From Rossellomorea aquimaris (GTDB lineage Bacteria; Bacillota; Bacilli; Bacillales; Bacillaceae_B), in assembly GCF_020171925.1 (NCBI RefSeq), contig NZ_JAIVAR010000002.1, positions 248,001 to 312,000 on the forward strand: a stretch of 64,000 nt of DNA, in the 5' to 3' direction. Below are positions 27,132 to 36,040 of the stretch, piece after piece. Below the pieces are notes generated by a model. It ran no database searches and was not told the DNA's origin. It was given only the letters and a program-made list of their open reading frames with translations. The position numbers were made by a program, and so were the translations under genes. Position 1 is the stretch's first letter, and the number at the start of each line of letters is the position of its first letter.

Positions 27132-27226
27132 GTGTTTGAGAGAATTTGTTAGGCTGTTGTGAGGGCTTGAATTGTCGGGTTTGGGGATCAGTGATCAAAT
27201 TTAATTTAAATGCCCTGTTTAACACC

Positions 27227-27356
27227 GCTGTTGATTTCCGTGGAAGACTTAGCTTTCCGCGGGCGGTGGTGAGTCTCCTCGTCGCTTCGCTCCTGCGGGA
27301 TCTCACCTAAGCTACTTCTCCCGCAAGAGTCTTCGTCTTCCACTCCAATCAACAGC
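27227..27356. repeat. 130-bp Bacillaceae-type interspersed repeat
   Basis: Ends GCTGTTGATT and AATCAACAGC are exact inverted repeats, with inner TGGAAGAC / GTCTTCCA pairing and a GC-rich middle containing CCTCGTCGCTTCGCTCCTGC. I know similar elements from spacers of several Bacillaceae genomes. No ORF is credible in it. Confidence 0.75.
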
Positions 27357-27452
27357 TGGAAACCGGTTTATAACTACAATTTTCTTTCTATAACTCCCAT
27401 TTCAAGATTTATACTCTGAGTTCGGTCAAGTTCCCCCTCAGAATAGATCAAC

Positions 27453-27486
27453 AAAAAAAGCCCCTCTCCAACCGGAAAGGGGCTTT
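27453..27486 (-). terminator. Terminator of the ywqB-ywqA unit
   Basis: AAAGCCCCTTTCC / GGAGAGGGGCTTT stem on the minus strand, followed by TTTT, just after the ywqA stop. Confidence 0.9.
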
Positions 27487-27496
27487 ACTCAACTAA

Positions 27497-30325
27497 CTAA
27501 TCCAACACCAACAACGACTGCAAATCCTGATCGGATAGCTCGGTGACCCACTGATCGCTCCTGATGATCTCATCATTTAATGCCTGCTTCTTCTCAAGCA
27601 TCGCATCGATCTTCTCTTCAAGCGTCCCGGATGACACCATCTTATGAACATGGACAAACCGTTTCTGTCCGATCCGGTAAGCACGGTCCGTTGCCTGGTT
27701 CTCGACGGCCGGATTCCACCAGCGGTCATAGTGGACGACGTGGTTTGCGGCTGTTAGATTCAAGCCTGTTCCGCCGGCCTTCAGGGAAAGAAGGAAGACG
27801 GGGAAGTCGCCGTTCTGGAACCGTTCGACGAGTTCATCTCGTTTTCCTTTTGCCATGCTTCCGTTCAGGAACGGAGCGTCGATGGCGAATTCCTTTTTCA
27901 TGACTTCCTGGATCATTTCACCCATTGAGATATATTGCGTGAAGATTAACACAGCCTCACCAGACTCGAGGGCTGCCTCCACAATATCCTTCAGCTTCTG
28001 CATTTTTTCCGAACGGGTCAGGATCGACCTTGGATTCGGTTCTTTCAGGTAAAGGGCAGGGTGGTTACAAAGCTGTTTCAACTGGTTCAGCATCTGTAAG
28101 ATCAAGCCTTTTCGTTCGAATCCGCTCAGTGTTTCCACCTTCGTCAGCGTTTCCTGTACAAGCTGTTCATACAGTGCCGCCTGCTCAGCTGTTAGGCTGC
28201 AGTACTCTTTCTGCTCAATTTTCTCAGGAAGGTTGAGCTCGACTTCAGGATCCTTCTTCGTACGGCGAAGGAGGAACGGCTTGATTTTAGCCTGAAGCTC
28301 GCGAACCTTATCCTGGGATTCGTCCTTCTCGATTGGGGCGATATAGTTCTTCTGGTACTGGGTGAAGCCACCGAGATAGCCATGGTTCAAGAAATCAAAG
28401 ATCGACCATAATTCTGACAGGCGGTTTTCCATCGGTGTACCGGTCAGTGCGATATGATGCTTTCCGTTCAGCTTGCGGATCGCACGCGATTGCTTCGTAT
28501 TTGCATTCTTGATGTTCTGGGCTTCATCGAGTGAAATCGAGCTCCATTCGACCTGCGATAATTCGTCAAAATCGATGTGGGACAAGCCATAGGAGGTGAG
28601 CACGATATCCATGCCGGAAATCTTCTCGGTGAACTTCTCTTCCTTTGCACGGGATGACCCGTAATGAAGATGAACGTTCAAATCAGGTGCGAACTTTTCG
28701 ATCTCGCGCTGCCAGTTTCCAAGAACGGAGGTTGGTGCAACGATGAGAGCCGGTGTATCAGGCTTTTCATCATCTTTCACATGAAGCAGGTAGGTGATGA
28801 GCTGCACCGTTTTACCAAGCCCCATATCATCTGCCAGGCACGCCCCAAATCCGAATCTCCGTAAAAACAGCATCCAACTCATACCGAGCTGCTGATAAGG
28901 GCGAAGCTCGCCGTGAAATGCTTCCGGTGTTTCCACTAAAGGAATCGACGAAACATTTGTCAGCTGGCTGACCAGCTTTTTCAGCGAGCGGTTAAGCTCC
29001 AGCTGGATACGGGCGTATTGATAAGGATCATATTCGTCATCAGGCTCCATGTCCCCTTCGTCATCATCACGAGGGACCAGCTCCTGTTCGAGCATATCCT
29101 GAATCGAAATCCCTTCCTGCTTCGCTTTCGTCATCATCTGCTGGATGCGTCGGATCATCGCAGGATCGAGCTTCATCCACTGACCTCTGATTTTTACGAG
29201 CCGCCTCTGGTCATCTACGAGCTTATTAAAATCTTCTTCGGATAAATTGACCCCATTCATCGACAGTCGCCAATCGAAGTCGAGCATCGCGTTCAGCCCG
29301 ACGAATGAAGGGCGGTAACTCGTATCGGTGTTCTTCAATTTTGCCTTCACGAGCACCTGTGCATCCTTCATCGCTTCCCACCAGGAAGGGAGGAGGATGT
29401 CGATATCAAGATCGATAAGCTTCTCACTCAGAACAGAAAGGAAATCCCACGCATCATGTTCACTGAGGGAATCGGTCAACGAACCGTCTTGTTCCTTCAG
29501 CATCGGCATCATCTTCAACCAGCGTTCCTGCTCTTCACGTACCTTCGGCAAATATCGTTTCCAAGGGGTAGGGACCGTATCCTCGGCAAGCGATATCACG
29601 CGCTTCTCCTTCTTACGGTCACGCAAAATCGTCTCGAGCTGCCACGTTTCATCCTCATCGAGTGGCTCAGAAATGCGGAGCCCGATCGTAAACGGAAGCT
29701 CTCCATCCTCATCACCACGGATCCATTCACTCCAGCGTTCCTCATCGAAATAAGCCTGAAGCTCCTCCGACGTCAGCGTACTCTCCTTCAGCTTCTGGAT
29801 TCGCTTCATGGCTTGAGATCGGCCTGCAGCCATCGCCTCATTCAACGATCCTTCAAACCACTGCCGCGTTAACGTAGCGAGGGACGTACCTTCAAGGAGG
29901 TCCTGCTCCCAGAAATCATCGGTGAAGTTTTCCCATACTTCATCAGGGATATGGAACTGTAGCCCTTTTTCCTGCCATTCATCGAAGCGGGGGAGCCAGC
30001 GTCCGTCCTCGATCGCTTCGTAGATGACCGGAGCGATGGCATTGCATGCCTGGCCGGTCTCGTTCCAGTCCCAATCGACCATCGCACTGAAATGCTCCTG
30101 AGCGAGAAGGGTGAGTAGCTGCCATCGTGATACAACGATCCCATCATCCACGACGGTATCGTTCAGGAGCATCCCGTAATGCGTATCCTCATGCCAAAGG
30201 AACAGCTGACCCTTCCATTCTGAAGGCCTGAGAAGGTCTCCATCCCCGTTTTCAGCAGTCAGGAAAAATCGATCGCTATATTTAGTTGCGTCAACATTGA
30301 TTTTCACGGAAGACAATTTAAGCAT
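27497..30325 (-). CDS. ywqA: SNF2-family helicase YwqA
   Basis: A 942-residue SNF2/RapA-type ATP-dependent DNA translocase. The N-terminal ~450 residues are the bacterial SNF2 extension. The ATPase has Walker A DDMGLGKT, DEAQ box SLDEAQNIKN, LTGTPMENRLSELWS (motif III), and a C-terminal helicase domain with LFLRRTKKDPEV-type lead-in, FQNGDFPVFLLSLKAGGTGL and ATDRAYRIGQ. It overlaps ywqB by 8 bp. A GGTACGTCCC-family repeat lies in frame within the gene (29865-29895), encoding LLEGTSLATLTR near residue 145. Confidence 0.93.
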   Translation of the reverse strand: MLKLSSVKINVDATKYSDRFFLTAENGDGDLLRPSEWKGQLFLWHEDTHYGMLLNDTVVDDGIVVSRWQLLTLLAQEHFSAMVDWDWNETGQACNAIAPVIYEAIEDGRWLPRFDEWQEKGLQFHIPDEVWENFTDDFWEQDLLEGTSLATLTRQWFEGSLNEAMAAGRSQAMKRIQKLKESTLTSEELQAYFDEERWSEWIRGDEDGELPFTIGLRISEPLDEDETWQLETILRDRKKEKRVISLAEDTVPTPWKRYLPKVREEQERWLKMMPMLKEQDGSLTDSLSEHDAWDFLSVLSEKLIDLDIDILLPSWWEAMKDAQVLVKAKLKNTDTSYRPSFVGLNAMLDFDWRLSMNGVNLSEEDFNKLVDDQRRLVKIRGQWMKLDPAMIRRIQQMMTKAKQEGISIQDMLEQELVPRDDDEGDMEPDDEYDPYQYARIQLELNRSLKKLVSQLTNVSSIPLVETPEAFHGELRPYQQLGMSWMLFLRRFGFGACLADDMGLGKTVQLITYLLHVKDDEKPDTPALIVAPTSVLGNWQREIEKFAPDLNVHLHYGSSRAKEEKFTEKISGMDIVLTSYGLSHIDFDELSQVEWSSISLDEAQNIKNANTKQSRAIRKLNGKHHIALTGTPMENRLSELWSIFDFLNHGYLGGFTQYQKNYIAPIEKDESQDKVRELQAKIKPFLLRRTKKDPEVELNLPEKIEQKEYCSLTAEQAALYEQLVQETLTKVETLSGFERKGLILQMLNQLKQLCNHPALYLKEPNPRSILTRSEKMQKLKDIVEAALESGEAVLIFTQYISMGEMIQEVMKKEFAIDAPFLNGSMAKGKRDELVERFQNGDFPVFLLSLKAGGTGLNLTAANHVVHYDRWWNPAVENQATDRAYRIGQKRFVHVHKMVSSGTLEEKIDAMLEKKQALNDEIIRSDQWVTELSDQDLQSLLVLD
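29865..29895. repeat. GGTACGTCCC-family element inside ywqA, in frame
   Basis: CGCGTTAACGTAGCGAGGGACG followed by TACCTTCAAG on the plus strand; read on the coding strand it is GAAGGTACGTCCCTC...ACGTTAACGCG. It matches one half of the perfect palindrome at 45221-45270 almost base for base and keeps the ywqA frame open. Confidence 0.8.
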
Positions 30326-31967
30326 CAGTCAACTTACCCTTTCTGCATTCTTCTCGGAACGCCCGAAGACGCTTGTATTTCTCAAGGATATAATCGAGAT
30401 AGGAATCCCATTTATCGGTCTGCTTCAATTTTTTGTAGATCGTCCGGATCTTCTTCATGTACTTGACGGCCTGCCTGTAGCTGTCACGGTTCTTCTGTTC
30501 AATCGCATCAATCACGCCATGATAATAGAGCGGCAGCGCAAGCTCCGGTGACTCTTTATACACCTGTTGAAGTCCGAGGTTCTCCATTTCAGGGATGCTA
30601 TAGCCCATATATTTCTGAAGCTCGACCCATTCCCGGTAGGCTTTCGTGTTGAGCAGGAAATCCGTGTAGCTGTAATAGCTGAACGGCAGCATCGAAAGCA
30701 GTAGCTCCCGTAGGAAAGCGGGATCCCTTTCCATCAGCCACTCAGAAGGCAGCTTCCGGACAAACCAACGCACAAAGCTTGACGCTTCGTAATGGTCACG
30801 TTCACCGATATAGGAGGGAAGCCTTTTTAATATCGCCTTCAATAATAGAAGCAGTGCTTCATATCGCTTCGAAAGTACAAACTTCACCAACCAGAATTCT
30901 GAATAAACCACCAGCTCCGTCCCGATTCGCTCCACCATCTCCTCAGCCTTCTCCAAATCGTCAAGTAACAGATACTGATGAAGGAGGGCGATATGAACAA
31001 AGGCATCATCGTCTGTGTTGTGAGCTTCCAATCTTTCAACTTCCGCACGGCGCCATGCCTTTTGCTTGAACAGGTAATACCAGAGGAAGCGATACACCTC
31101 GGCTTTGATCATCGTACTATGACTCTGATCCGTGCTCATCTCGGTCGACTTTTCTTTTAAAAAGGAAATGAACGGGTCGAAACTGAACGGCATCGCATGA
31201 ACCGACAGCTTCTCCACCGCATCTTCCATCTGATCAAGCAGGTAATCGAACAGAGCATACTGCTCGCGATTCAGCTCGATCTCCCTCTTTTGCAAAAAGG
31301 AATCCACTTCCACCGTCAGGAAGTAGGTGGCGAACAGCTGATATAGAGGCTTCCATTCGCGTTCGAAAGGCTCTTCCTTCTTGAAACGCTTATAAATGTT
31401 TTGGATGATCACATCCATCAAATAAGGCTGTCTCTCAAGGAGCTGAAGGTCTTCCTTTTGTAAAAGGTTCTCAAAAAACTGCCACCACTCCTGGGGTGTA
31501 TCGCCACGCGATATGCGTTCCTCCAAGAGTTCACTTGCTTTCCGGAGTCCCCCGGTATTGCTGTGTTTCTTCAATAAATCGTCCAGGGAGGATGTATCGT
31601 CCGCAACCTGAGCGGATGATTCCTGGCTGCGCCAGTCCTGAATCCATTCGCTCACCCGCGCCACCTTGTTGTAGATCATGAAAAAAGTGGCCATCTGATG
31701 CTTGCACCAGCCGGAATGGGGACAGGAGCATTTGCTCAGAAGGGGGAACTGCAAGTCGAGCCGCACCGATACAGGAGTCACATCCTGAACATCGGCACTC
31801 GCTTCATCATCCCGCACCTTCACGTTCGAAACCAGGTTCTGGCGAAACAAAAGAAGCCCTTTTGAGACAATATTTCGTCCATCGTCGGTCCCCGGATTCA
31901 ACTCACCCTGTATCGACCGACTCATCGGAATCAATTTATCCTTCAACTCTTCAATCCGAATCGCCAT
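30318..31967 (-). CDS. ywqB: SWIM zinc-finger protein YwqB
   Basis: A 549-residue protein with an N-terminal SWIM zinc finger, KCSCPHSGWCKHQMATFF near residue 80 (CxC-x5-CxH). The rest is helical with no catalytic motif that I recognise. SWIM proteins are commonly encoded next to SNF2 helicases, and this gene overlaps ywqA by 8 bp, so the two are translationally coupled and likely work together on DNA. ATG at 31967 with GGGAGAGATTGATGG upstream. Confidence 0.88.
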   Translation of the reverse strand: MAIRIEELKDKLIPMSRSIQGELNPGTDDGRNIVSKGLLLFRQNLVSNVKVRDDEASADVQDVTPVSVRLDLQFPLLSKCSCPHSGWCKHQMATFFMIYNKVARVSEWIQDWRSQESSAQVADDTSSLDDLLKKHSNTGGLRKASELLEERISRGDTPQEWWQFFENLLQKEDLQLLERQPYLMDVIIQNIYKRFKKEEPFEREWKPLYQLFATYFLTVEVDSFLQKREIELNREQYALFDYLLDQMEDAVEKLSVHAMPFSFDPFISFLKEKSTEMSTDQSHSTMIKAEVYRFLWYYLFKQKAWRRAEVERLEAHNTDDDAFVHIALLHQYLLLDDLEKAEEMVERIGTELVVYSEFWLVKFVLSKRYEALLLLLKAILKRLPSYIGERDHYEASSFVRWFVRKLPSEWLMERDPAFLRELLLSMLPFSYYSYTDFLLNTKAYREWVELQKYMGYSIPEMENLGLQQVYKESPELALPLYYHGVIDAIEQKNRDSYRQAVKYMKKIRTIYKKLKQTDKWDSYLDYILEKYKRLRAFREECRKGKLTDA

Positions 31968-32109
31968 CCATCAATCTCTCCCATCTATAAAATCGCATTC
32001 TTTTATTATAACGCAAAAAGGGTAGGGAATGGAATGAAAGTGGGAAAACTGCGGAGGTTGGGGAAAAGGGAGGGGATATTTCTCGGGAAATGTCGAATGG
32101 TGGTGGGGT

Positions 32110-32227
32110 GTACCAGGTACAAATGGCGGGGCGTGCACCTAGATCCAAGAACAAAATCACTAGATTGAGCCTGGCTCAAAATAGTCGATCTGAGCCAGGC
32201 TCAAAACACCCCATTTGAGCCTGGCAC
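32110..32227. repeat. Mixed array of five CCWGG-core palindromes
   Basis: Units at 32110 (GTACCAGGTAC), 32135 (GCACCTAGATC, decayed), 32167 (GAGCCTGGCTC), 32192 (GAGCCAGGCTC) and 32217 (GAGCCTGGCAC). Steps are 25, 32, 25 and 25 bp; the off-register step falls where the type changes from GTA to GAG. It lies between ywqB and the alkaline phosphatase gene. Confidence 0.87.
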
Positions 32228-32257
32228 CCTACTCAAGAATCCAGCAACGCCATTCAC

Positions 32258-33877
32258 TCAATCCCCTCCCCAATGCACAAAAAACCTCTTCCCATCAAAA
32301 ACATTCACACTCTTCAACCTAACAACCTCCCCATTCCTCCTATAAAAGTTCTTATTCTCCGGAAACCGAAGCTCCTCATCCCCACGCACCACAACCAATT
32401 CAGGATTAGTGGGATCACGCTTATCAATCCGCACTTCATAACCCGCATCCTCAAAAAGTTCCATTCCGTCCACATACCACGCAGAAAACGCCGTTGATTT
32501 CAATGAAAACCCAAGATACCGAGCCATTACATGAGGCAGGTCAATATTCTCAACCAACCCTGAAGGTTTACCGGGTCCATACGCATATAAAAATACATCC
32601 TCTCCCGTATGACCATGGGTCGTGAAACCAAGATTCGCCCGTTTTGCCATGGATCTGACCATCTCATCCTCTAAGTCCTCAACGTTCTTTGCCTCGTTCA
32701 TCTTGCAGTATTCTTTTTTGCTGAGTCTCGTTAATCCATAAGATTTCAAAACAGCTTTCAAATTAGACCGATCATCCTTCAACCGGGAAGTGGCTCCTTT
32801 AACCGTCATATTCGCTTTTTTCAATGGATCGATAAACTGAGCACTCGGCAGGCCCTTGTATGTTTTATCCGTATCGTGATTACCGAGAGTCAGCCCGCTG
32901 TTCCCGTGATCAGTGACGGCCACGACCATTGTATTCCCGTCTCGTACAGCGAACTCAAGCGCCTCACCTACAGCTCGGTCAAAGCTGAGAACCTCGCTAA
33001 TCATTCCGACTGGGTCATTCTTATGAGCTGCCCAATCGACCTTGCTGCCTTCGACCATGAGAAAGAATCCCTTATCTTTCTTTGATAAATGCTCGATGGC
33101 CGCCGATGTCATCTCGGAAAGCGTTGGCTCATCCAGCTTTAATCCTTTACGGTCGAAATCATAAGCCAGGTCCTCTTCCGCAAACGCACCCCACACCTTC
33201 TTAGGAGCATCAAGATTAGAAGGTACGTCCCTCGATGCGGTGAAGTGGTAAAGGGGAGAGGATTTCAAATAGGCGAGGAGGTTTTCGCCATCTTGGCGGG
33301 AGGTTTGGCTGGTTTTGAGCATGCCGTCGTCGTTTTTGGCGGATTTATTCGATTGAGGCTTTAACCAGGCTGCGCCGCCGCCGAGGACGACATCGAGTTC
33401 CTGGTAGACCTGCTGTTCGCCGATGTCGCCGAATTCATCGCGGTTAAGGGTGTGGGAGGTGAAAGCGGCAGGCGTGGCGTGTTGGACGGGGGAGGTTGAG
33501 ACGATGCCGGTTGCATATCCGGACAGTCTGGCAGCCTCGAGCACGGTCAGGACCGGTTTTCCATCCGCGTTCATGCCAATATAGTCAGCGCGCGTTTTCC
33601 CACCGGTCGCCATGGCGGTTCCAGCTGCTGCGGAGTCGGTGATGGCGGATTCACTGGAATAAGTACGGACACCTCCGACAAGGATCTTGTCCAGGTTGAG
33701 CCCTGAGCCTTTATACCAGCGGGACAGGGTGATGATATCAGAATTCGTTCCGTCCATGATCATGAAGATGACGTTTTTCTTCGCAATAGTCGCGGCGAAA
33801 CCGCATGAGCCTGGCAGGGAGAAGGCAACCAATGAAATTAACATGATGGCAATGAAGACGCTTTTGAAGAGTTTCAG
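32258..33877 (-). CDS. phoA: Alkaline phosphatase, likely CTG start
   Basis: Secreted metal-dependent phosphomonoesterase. The catalytic Ser is in ITDSAAAGTAMATG, metal ligands include the Asp of FMIMDGT and the DHGNSGLTLGNHDTDK segment, and the last His is in TTHGHTGEDVF. An ATG at 33844 would cut the signal peptide; the only ribosome binding site (AGGAGG) is eight bases before an in-frame CTG at 33877, which restores a complete signal peptide (LKLFKSVFIAIMLISLVAFS, then LPGSCGFAA). Length is 539 residues. A repeat element lies in frame at 33219-33260 (LYHFTASRDVPSNLD). Phosphate-starvation control is expected but no PhoP box was found. Confidence 0.88.
   Translation of the reverse strand: MKLFKSVFIAIMLISLVAFSLPGSCGFAATIAKKNVIFMIMDGTNSDIITLSRWYKGSGLNLDKILVGGVRTYSSESAITDSAAAGTAMATGGKTRADYIGMNADGKPVLTVLEAARLSGYATGIVSTSPVQHATPAAFTSHTLNRDEFGDIGEQQVYQELDVVLGGGAAWLKPQSNKSAKNDDGMLKTSQTSRQDGENLLAYLKSSPLYHFTASRDVPSNLDAPKKVWGAFAEEDLAYDFDRKGLKLDEPTLSEMTSAAIEHLSKKDKGFFLMVEGSKVDWAAHKNDPVGMISEVLSFDRAVGEALEFAVRDGNTMVVAVTDHGNSGLTLGNHDTDKTYKGLPSAQFIDPLKKANMTVKGATSRLKDDRSNLKAVLKSYGLTRLSKKEYCKMNEAKNVEDLEDEMVRSMAKRANLGFTTHGHTGEDVFLYAYGPGKPSGLVENIDLPHVMARYLGFSLKSTAFSAWYVDGMELFEDAGYEVRIDKRDPTNPELVVVRGDEELRFPENKNFYRRNGEVVRLKSVNVFDGKRFFVHWGGD
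33219..33260. repeat. GGTACGTCCC-family element inside the phosphatase gene, in frame
   Basis: GAAGGTACGTCCCTC at 33219-33233 followed by GTGGTAAAGGGG at about 33245-33256. Both blocks, in the same order and near spacing, occur in the intergenic copy at 3897-3934. The phosphatase frame continues through it. Confidence 0.78.
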
Positions 33878-33901
33878 ACTAATCTCCTCCTATTGAAGTT
33901 A

Positions 33902-33918
33902 TGATACCGTTAGTATCA
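33902..33918. promoter_or_regulatory. Palindrome upstream of the phosphatase gene
   Basis: TGATAC and GTATCA, 6-bp arms with a 5-bp centre, 25 bp upstream of the CTG start. A possible repressor site; the protein is not known. Confidence 0.35.
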
Positions 33919-33941
33919 ACACTCCCCAAGAGACTATGTAT

Positions 33942-33974
33942 AAAAAAAGACCCGCTCTCACCTCAGAGCGGATC
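33942..33974 (-). terminator. Terminator of the YknX-like gene
   Basis: CCGCTCT / AGAGCGG stem with a 6-base loop; on the minus strand it is followed by seven T residues. Confidence 0.85.
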
Positions 33975-33985
33975 CCAAAATCGAT

Positions 33986-35221
33986 TTATTTTCTCTCCAG
34001 AATCCCTAATAAAAGATTCTCGATGACAGTCTCCCTGTCCAGCTTCTTCAAGTCTCTCAGCTTGATCCGATCCCAATCCATCGCAGTGATGAACGAAGCG
34101 CCGTTTTGAAGTGCCGGGACATCTTCTGGATCGATGATATAATACTCGCCAGCTTTCACACCGGATTTGATCTGTACCTTGCCGTCCACTTGAAGGCCGG
34201 TTTTCACGGCTTTCTTCTTCACGGTACCTTGATCCGTCAACACCCAGATGTATTTCTTGGCACTGGAATATTCAACTGCAGTCATTGGAACGACCAACGC
34301 GTTCTTTACTTCATCCGTGATGACCGATACCAGTACATGGTGTCCTGATAGGAGCTTATTGTCCTCATCCTGAAGCGTGATGCTGATTGGGTACATGCTG
34401 TCGGTATCAAGGTGCGGATCGCGTTTCGGTAGGGAAGATACTTGTGAAACCAACCCTTTCAGCGTTTTCTTTTCAAGCTCTGACTGCACCTTGGCATCCA
34501 TGTTTTCCTCAACGTCCATGATCTCTTTTTCCGTCAGGTCAGTCGTCACGACCGTTGACTTTGAAGCAATCGTGATTAACGGATTCTGGACGGAATGAGA
34601 TAGCTCCTTGACGATCCCTTCACCGCCGCTTTCAACGGTCAGCGTCGTTTCGTAGGATTTCAAGTCGGAAATTTGACGCTCCAGACTATCGATTTGATTA
34701 TTTAGGCGGTCCTTTTCCAATTCCCTTGAAGCAATCTCCCTTTTGATATCATATTCTGTTTCAAGGGCACTCGCTTCAAGCGGGATTTCTTCTTCATTTG
34801 AGGAAGTAGATGGCAGGGAACGCTCCATACGTTCCAAATCTGAGATATTATCCTCGATACTGTCGATTTCATCTTCAAGCTGGTCGACCTCTGACTCGAG
34901 GACATCCTGCTGTCCAGTGTAATCGGTGACTTCATATTCATATAGCGGTGTCCCCGCCTTCACTTCGTCGCCTTCTTTGACAAGGAATTTCTTGAAAGAG
35001 CCGAATTCGTCATTGAAGTATAAGTAGGTTTCCTCGGCTGATGTGACGACCCCCGATTTAGGGAGTTCTTTCTGCAATTCATCTTTCCCTAGTGATTCCC
35101 ATTCTTCTATGCGGACTTCACGGTCGACTTTGCTCTCGGCCTTCTCAATGAGGTAGCCATTCGTTCCAACGAACAAGAGAGATAAAGCAAGACCAGTATA
35201 TAGGTGTTTTTTTCTATTCAT
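33986..35221 (-). CDS. YknX/HlyD-like membrane fusion protein
   Basis: A 411-residue adaptor protein with an N-terminal membrane anchor (residues 7-24) and a lipoyl/biotinyl hairpin split by a long coiled coil (about residues 105-205, DVLESEVDQLEDEIDSIEDN). A beta-barrel and a C-terminal domain (NALVVPMTAVEYSSAKKYIW) follow. Such proteins link an inner-membrane transporter to the wall side. It lies 21 bp after a Yip1-family gene, the same pair as yknW-yknX of B. subtilis, but no ABC genes follow. ATG at the conventional position; assignment to the family is firm, substrate unknown. Confidence 0.85.
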   Translation of the reverse strand: MNRKKHLYTGLALSLLFVGTNGYLIEKAESKVDREVRIEEWESLGKDELQKELPKSGVVTSAEETYLYFNDEFGSFKKFLVKEGDEVKAGTPLYEYEVTDYTGQQDVLESEVDQLEDEIDSIEDNISDLERMERSLPSTSSNEEEIPLEASALETEYDIKREIASRELEKDRLNNQIDSLERQISDLKSYETTLTVESGGEGIVKELSHSVQNPLITIASKSTVVTTDLTEKEIMDVEENMDAKVQSELEKKTLKGLVSQVSSLPKRDPHLDTDSMYPISITLQDEDNKLLSGHHVLVSVITDEVKNALVVPMTAVEYSSAKKYIWVLTDQGTVKKKAVKTGLQVDGKVQIKSGVKAGEYYIIDPEDVPALQNGASFITAMDWDRIKLRDLKKLDRETVIENLLLGILERK

Positions 35222-35242
35222 TATGATCCCAGCCTTTAGACA

Positions 35243-35908
35243 TTAAAGTAATGTTGAAAAATCGATGTAGGCTAAAAATGCCGTGATTGCCCAGAAAAAG
35301 AGGTTGGTCAGAAGGATGACGGTCCAAATCAGCCAATTCTTCTGTTCGGTGAGTCGTTTCAACCCTTTATATTGAATGTAGAAAATCCAGATTTTAAATA
35401 ACGAGAAGCTGCCTAAGAAATACATGACCCACTCATTCATCGTTAGGTACTGGGCGATGACCCCGAGTGAAAGCGGGGATGAGAACCAATCCAGTGAAAG
35501 GAATAGGGATAGTGGGATGTAGGTCAGTTTTTCAAGGAGAAGTATCAGGAGAACTAACCCTTGGACGATGACGAGCTTACGGTATTCTCCTTGTTCAGAA
35601 ATCGTCCAAAAAATGACGCTCGGGATGAATAGGGTCATGATGGAATAGAAGATGCCGGTGAGGACTCTACCCATGAAAAACAAGAACTTTTCTAATTCAA
35701 ATGAGGCGGGGGAGAGGGTATTCAACTCTTTGGAAAGAGAATCCATTCCTAGTCCAAAAGAGGAAATCAACCCAAACACGAGGGCGGATAACAGAATAAG
35801 GTAAAGTAGGTTTTTAGCGTACCCTTTTAAGTTTTCAGTGGTGGATAGGTTGTAGAAAAAGAATGAAGGATCTTTAAGTCCTTTGAACATTTTGATTTCT
35901 CTCAACAT
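35243..35908 (-). CDS. Yip1-family (YknW-like) membrane protein
   Basis: A 221-residue protein with five predicted membrane segments. In B. subtilis, YknW helps assemble the YknXYZ exporter that protects against the SdpC toxin. The ATG at 35908 (MLREIKMFKGL) is chosen because TTGGAGG lies directly upstream; a further ATG at 35923 is within that site. It is the first gene of a two-gene unit with the HlyD-like protein. Confidence 0.72.
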   Translation of the reverse strand: MLREIKMFKGLKDPSFFFYNLSTTENLKGYAKNLLYLILLSALVFGLISSFGLGMDSLSKELNTLSPASFELEKFLFFMGRVLTGIFYSIMTLFIPSVIFWTISEQGEYRKLVIVQGLVLLILLLEKLTYIPLSLFLSLDWFSSPLSLGVIAQYLTMNEWVMYFLGSFSLFKIWIFYIQYKGLKRLTEQKNWLIWTVILLTNLFFWAITAFLAYIDFSTLL

Positions 35909-36006
35909 AGCGGTTTCCTCCAAGGTCGTATAGGCTCAACTAATATTCTATCGAAAAAAAGAGAAACTTTCCATATATTGTAGAATAATAGAAAAATCCA
36001 ATAAAA

Positions 36007-36030
36007 AAAAGCGTCAAAAGACGCCTTTTT
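36007..36030 (-). terminator. Hairpin terminator of the small membrane protein gene
   Basis: GGCGTC / GACGC stem with a TTTT loop, followed on the minus strand by a long T-run. Confidence 0.82.
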
Positions 36031-36040
36031 ATCACACTTT

